Origin: Oscillibacter sp.
GTDB taxonomy: Bacteria; Bacillota; Clostridia; Oscillospirales; Oscillospiraceae
Length of the DNA stretch: 15,516 nucleotides
Reading direction: 5' to 3'
NCBI GenBank assembly: GCA_022796315.1
Contig: JAAWIL010000030.1
Location: 1-15,516, forward strand
The position numbers were made by a program, and so were the translations under genes. Positions 14,055 through 15,516 of this stretch are shown here, piece after piece; within the stretch, counting starts at the first letter, position 1; every line of letters begins with the position of its first letter. The notes under the pieces are model-generated. The model did no database searches. It was not told the DNA's origin and worked only from the letters and a program-made list of their open reading frames with translations.

Positions 14055-15398
14055 ATGATCCTGCTGGCAAACGGCAAGCTCATCACCCGAAACCCGGAGG
14101 GCCCCGGCTATCTCCCGGACGGCGGCGTGGTCACCGACGGCGGGAAGATCGTCGAGGTGGGCGGGACCGCCGCCCTGAAGGCAAAGTATCCCCAGGCGGA
14201 GTTTGTGGACGCCAAAGGCGGCGTAATTATGCCGGGGCTCATCAACGCCCATACCCACATCTACTCCGCCCTGGCCCGGGGTCTCTCCATTGACGGCTAC
14301 GCCCCCACCAACTTCTACGAGGTGCTGGACGGCCAGTGGTGGAATATCGACCGCCACCTGGACCTGGCGGCCACCCGGGCCAGCGCCCAGGCCCTGGTGA
14401 TCGACTCCATCAAGCAGGGCGTCACCACCATCTTTGACCACCACGCCTCCTTCGGCGAGATCCCCGGCTCCCTGATGGAGATCGCTCAGGTGACAGCGGA
14501 CTTCGGGCTCCGGGCCTGCCTGTGCTATGAGGTCAGCGACCGGGACGGAGAGGAGAAGGCCCTCCAGTCCATCCAGGAGAACAAGGACTTCATTGACTTC
14601 TGCCAGCGAACCCCCAGCGAGATGCTGCGGGCCATGTTCGGCGGCCACGCCCTGTTTACGATCTCCGACAGAACCTTTGACCGAATGGCAGAGGCCAACG
14701 GCGGCCGGGTGGGCTACCATATCCACGTGTCCGAGGGTATGAACGACGTGTACGACAGCCTCCAAAACTACGGCCGCCGGCCCGTCCAGCGGCTCCAGGA
14801 CCACGGGATTCTGGGCCCCAGGACCATCCTGGGCCACTGCATCCACGTGAACACGGCGGAGATGGACCTCATCCGCGCCACGGACACCATGTGCGTCAAC
14901 AACCCGGAGAGCAACATGGGCAACGCCGTGGGCTGCTCCCCGGTGCTCCAGCTCTTCCAAAAGGGCATCCTGGTGGGCCTGGGCACCGACGCCTACACCA
15001 ACGACATGCTGGAGAGCGTCAAGGCGGCCCTGGCCATCCAGCGGCACAACGCCTGCCTGCCCGGCGTGGGCTGGCGCGAGGCGACGGAGATGCTCTTCAA
15101 AAACAACGCCGAGATGGCCGCCCGGTGCGGCTTTCCGGAGCTGGGAGTCCTGCGCCCCGGCGCGGCGGCGGATGTGATCGTTATGGACTATAAGCCCTTC
15201 ACCCCCTTCAGCGATGCCAACATCGACGGCCACATGCTCTTCGGCATGACGGGCCGCCAGTGCCAGACCACCATGGTCAACGGCAAACTCCTGATGAAGG
15301 ACCGCCAGCTGACCGGGATCGACGAGGAGTCCGTCAACGCCGAAATTCTCCAGGTCTCCAAGAAGCTGTGGGGGGCGCTGAATCACCGCACGTATTAA
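14055..15398 (+). CDS. ssnA: SsnA-type putative aminohydrolase (amidohydrolase superfamily)
   Basis: A 447-residue cytosolic metal-dependent hydrolase, close to the 442 of E. coli SsnA. Composite beta domain: residues 1-60 plus the C-terminus from about 365. TIM barrel: metal ligands HTH (66-68), HVSE (His224, Glu227), His261 in GHCIH, and Asp312 in LGTDAYTND. Regions matching SsnA rather than other deaminases include IFDHHAS (126-132), NNPESNM (282-288), NIDGHMLFGM (389-398) and DRQ near 416. In gut anaerobes and E. coli, ssnA belongs to clusters for anaerobic purine/urate breakdown (with ygeX, ygeY, ygeW, ygfK, hyuA, xdhD). None of those partners is seen here. ATG start with AGGAGGG 7 nt upstream. 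It is a single-gene unit with its own promoter and terminator. Confidence 0.9.
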   Translation: MILLANGKLITRNPEGPGYLPDGGVVTDGGKIVEVGGTAALKAKYPQAEFVDAKGGVIMPGLINAHTHIYSALARGLSIDGYAPTNFYEVLDGQWWNIDRHLDLAATRASAQALVIDSIKQGVTTIFDHHASFGEIPGSLMEIAQVTADFGLRACLCYEVSDRDGEEKALQSIQENKDFIDFCQRTPSEMLRAMFGGHALFTISDRTFDRMAEANGGRVGYHIHVSEGMNDVYDSLQNYGRRPVQRLQDHGILGPRTILGHCIHVNTAEMDLIRATDTMCVNNPESNMGNAVGCSPVLQLFQKGILVGLGTDAYTNDMLESVKAALAIQRHNACLPGVGWREATEMLFKNNAEMAARCGFPELGVLRPGAAADVIVMDYKPFTPFSDANIDGHMLFGMTGRQCQTTMVNGKLLMKDRQLTGIDEESVNAEILQVSKKLWGALNHRTY

Positions 15399-15421
15399 AG
15401 CGGGGACCTCGTCCCCACTTT
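15397..15421 (+). terminator. Likely terminator after ssnA
   Basis: GGGGAC/GTCCCC (15402-15407 with 15411-15416) has a CTC loop and is extended by AAAG/CTTT with one mismatch. It begins within the stop codon. There is no long T-run beyond the TTT that closes the stem, so efficiency is uncertain. Confidence 0.6.
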
Positions 15422-15516
15422 AGAGCCTGTTTAATATCTCGACGTGTATGGATTGGCGAGTGGATTTTTTGCCCTGCAAGGCAAAAATCCGCAGGCATCC
15501 TGACGGATGGCAAGGA
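15422..15516 (+). repeat. Dispersed hairpin-rich repeat, copy B (partial)
   Basis: The 19-nt head (15422-15440) is the partner of copy A, followed 12 nt later by the shared TTGGCG. Next comes a stem GGATTTTTTGCC/GGCAAAAATCC with one bulged T (15462-15490), then CATCC/GGATG (15496-15509), which occupies the place of copy A's GCAATCC hairpin but with different bases. It begins directly after the ssnA terminator and runs off the window. Confidence 0.7.

Noticed and set aside
14037..15386. 449-codon minus-strand frame opposite ssnA
   Set aside because: It is a shadow of the SsnA reading frame; the plus strand has all metal ligands, a promoter and a ribosome binding site.

Overview
The window is a GC-rich stretch of a Gram-positive, spore-forming anaerobe. 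The best guess is the Oscillospiraceae/Clostridia (Flavonifractor-, Oscillibacter- or Lawsonibacter-like). The reasons are the IspH-S1 ribosomal protein fusion, the scpA-scpB-DUF2953-gerW-dac-rluB gene order, a GerW sporulation protein, short intergenic gaps with strong purine-rich ribosome binding sites, and frequent GTG/TTG starts. This placement is inferred from gene content and was not tested by comparison. No rRNA, tRNA, CRISPR array, phage or transposase gene was seen.

Layout: three minus-strand transcription units are followed by one plus-strand gene. Unit A (5651 down to about 97) runs rpiR-type regulator, BaiN/HI0933-type flavoprotein, cmk, plsC, ispH-rpsA fusion, terminator; most joints overlap. 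Unit B (10856 down to 5683) runs site-2 protease, scpA, scpB, DUF2953, gerW, D-Ala-D-Ala carboxypeptidase, rluB, terminator. It mixes chromosome segregation, sporulation, wall and rRNA-modification functions, as related operons do in other Firmicutes. Unit C (about 13545 down to 10870) carries a dCache chemoreceptor and a lipoprotein with a covalent-flavin motif, then a terminator. Two doubtful small ORFs lie directly upstream of the receptor.

On the plus strand, ssnA (14055-15398) encodes an amidohydrolase of the type found in anaerobic purine-degradation clusters. It has a clear sigma-A promoter overlaid by a repeated 17-nt motif, then a leader of about 148 nt with strong inverted repeats. 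This is the most regulation-rich part of the window.

Both ends carry copies, in opposite orientation, of one dispersed repeat headed AGAGCCTGTTTA. Each begins directly after a terminator and runs off the window. The points most worth following are the ssnA operator/leader, the chemoreceptor-flavinyl lipoprotein pair, and an internal start site at the IspH/S1 junction.
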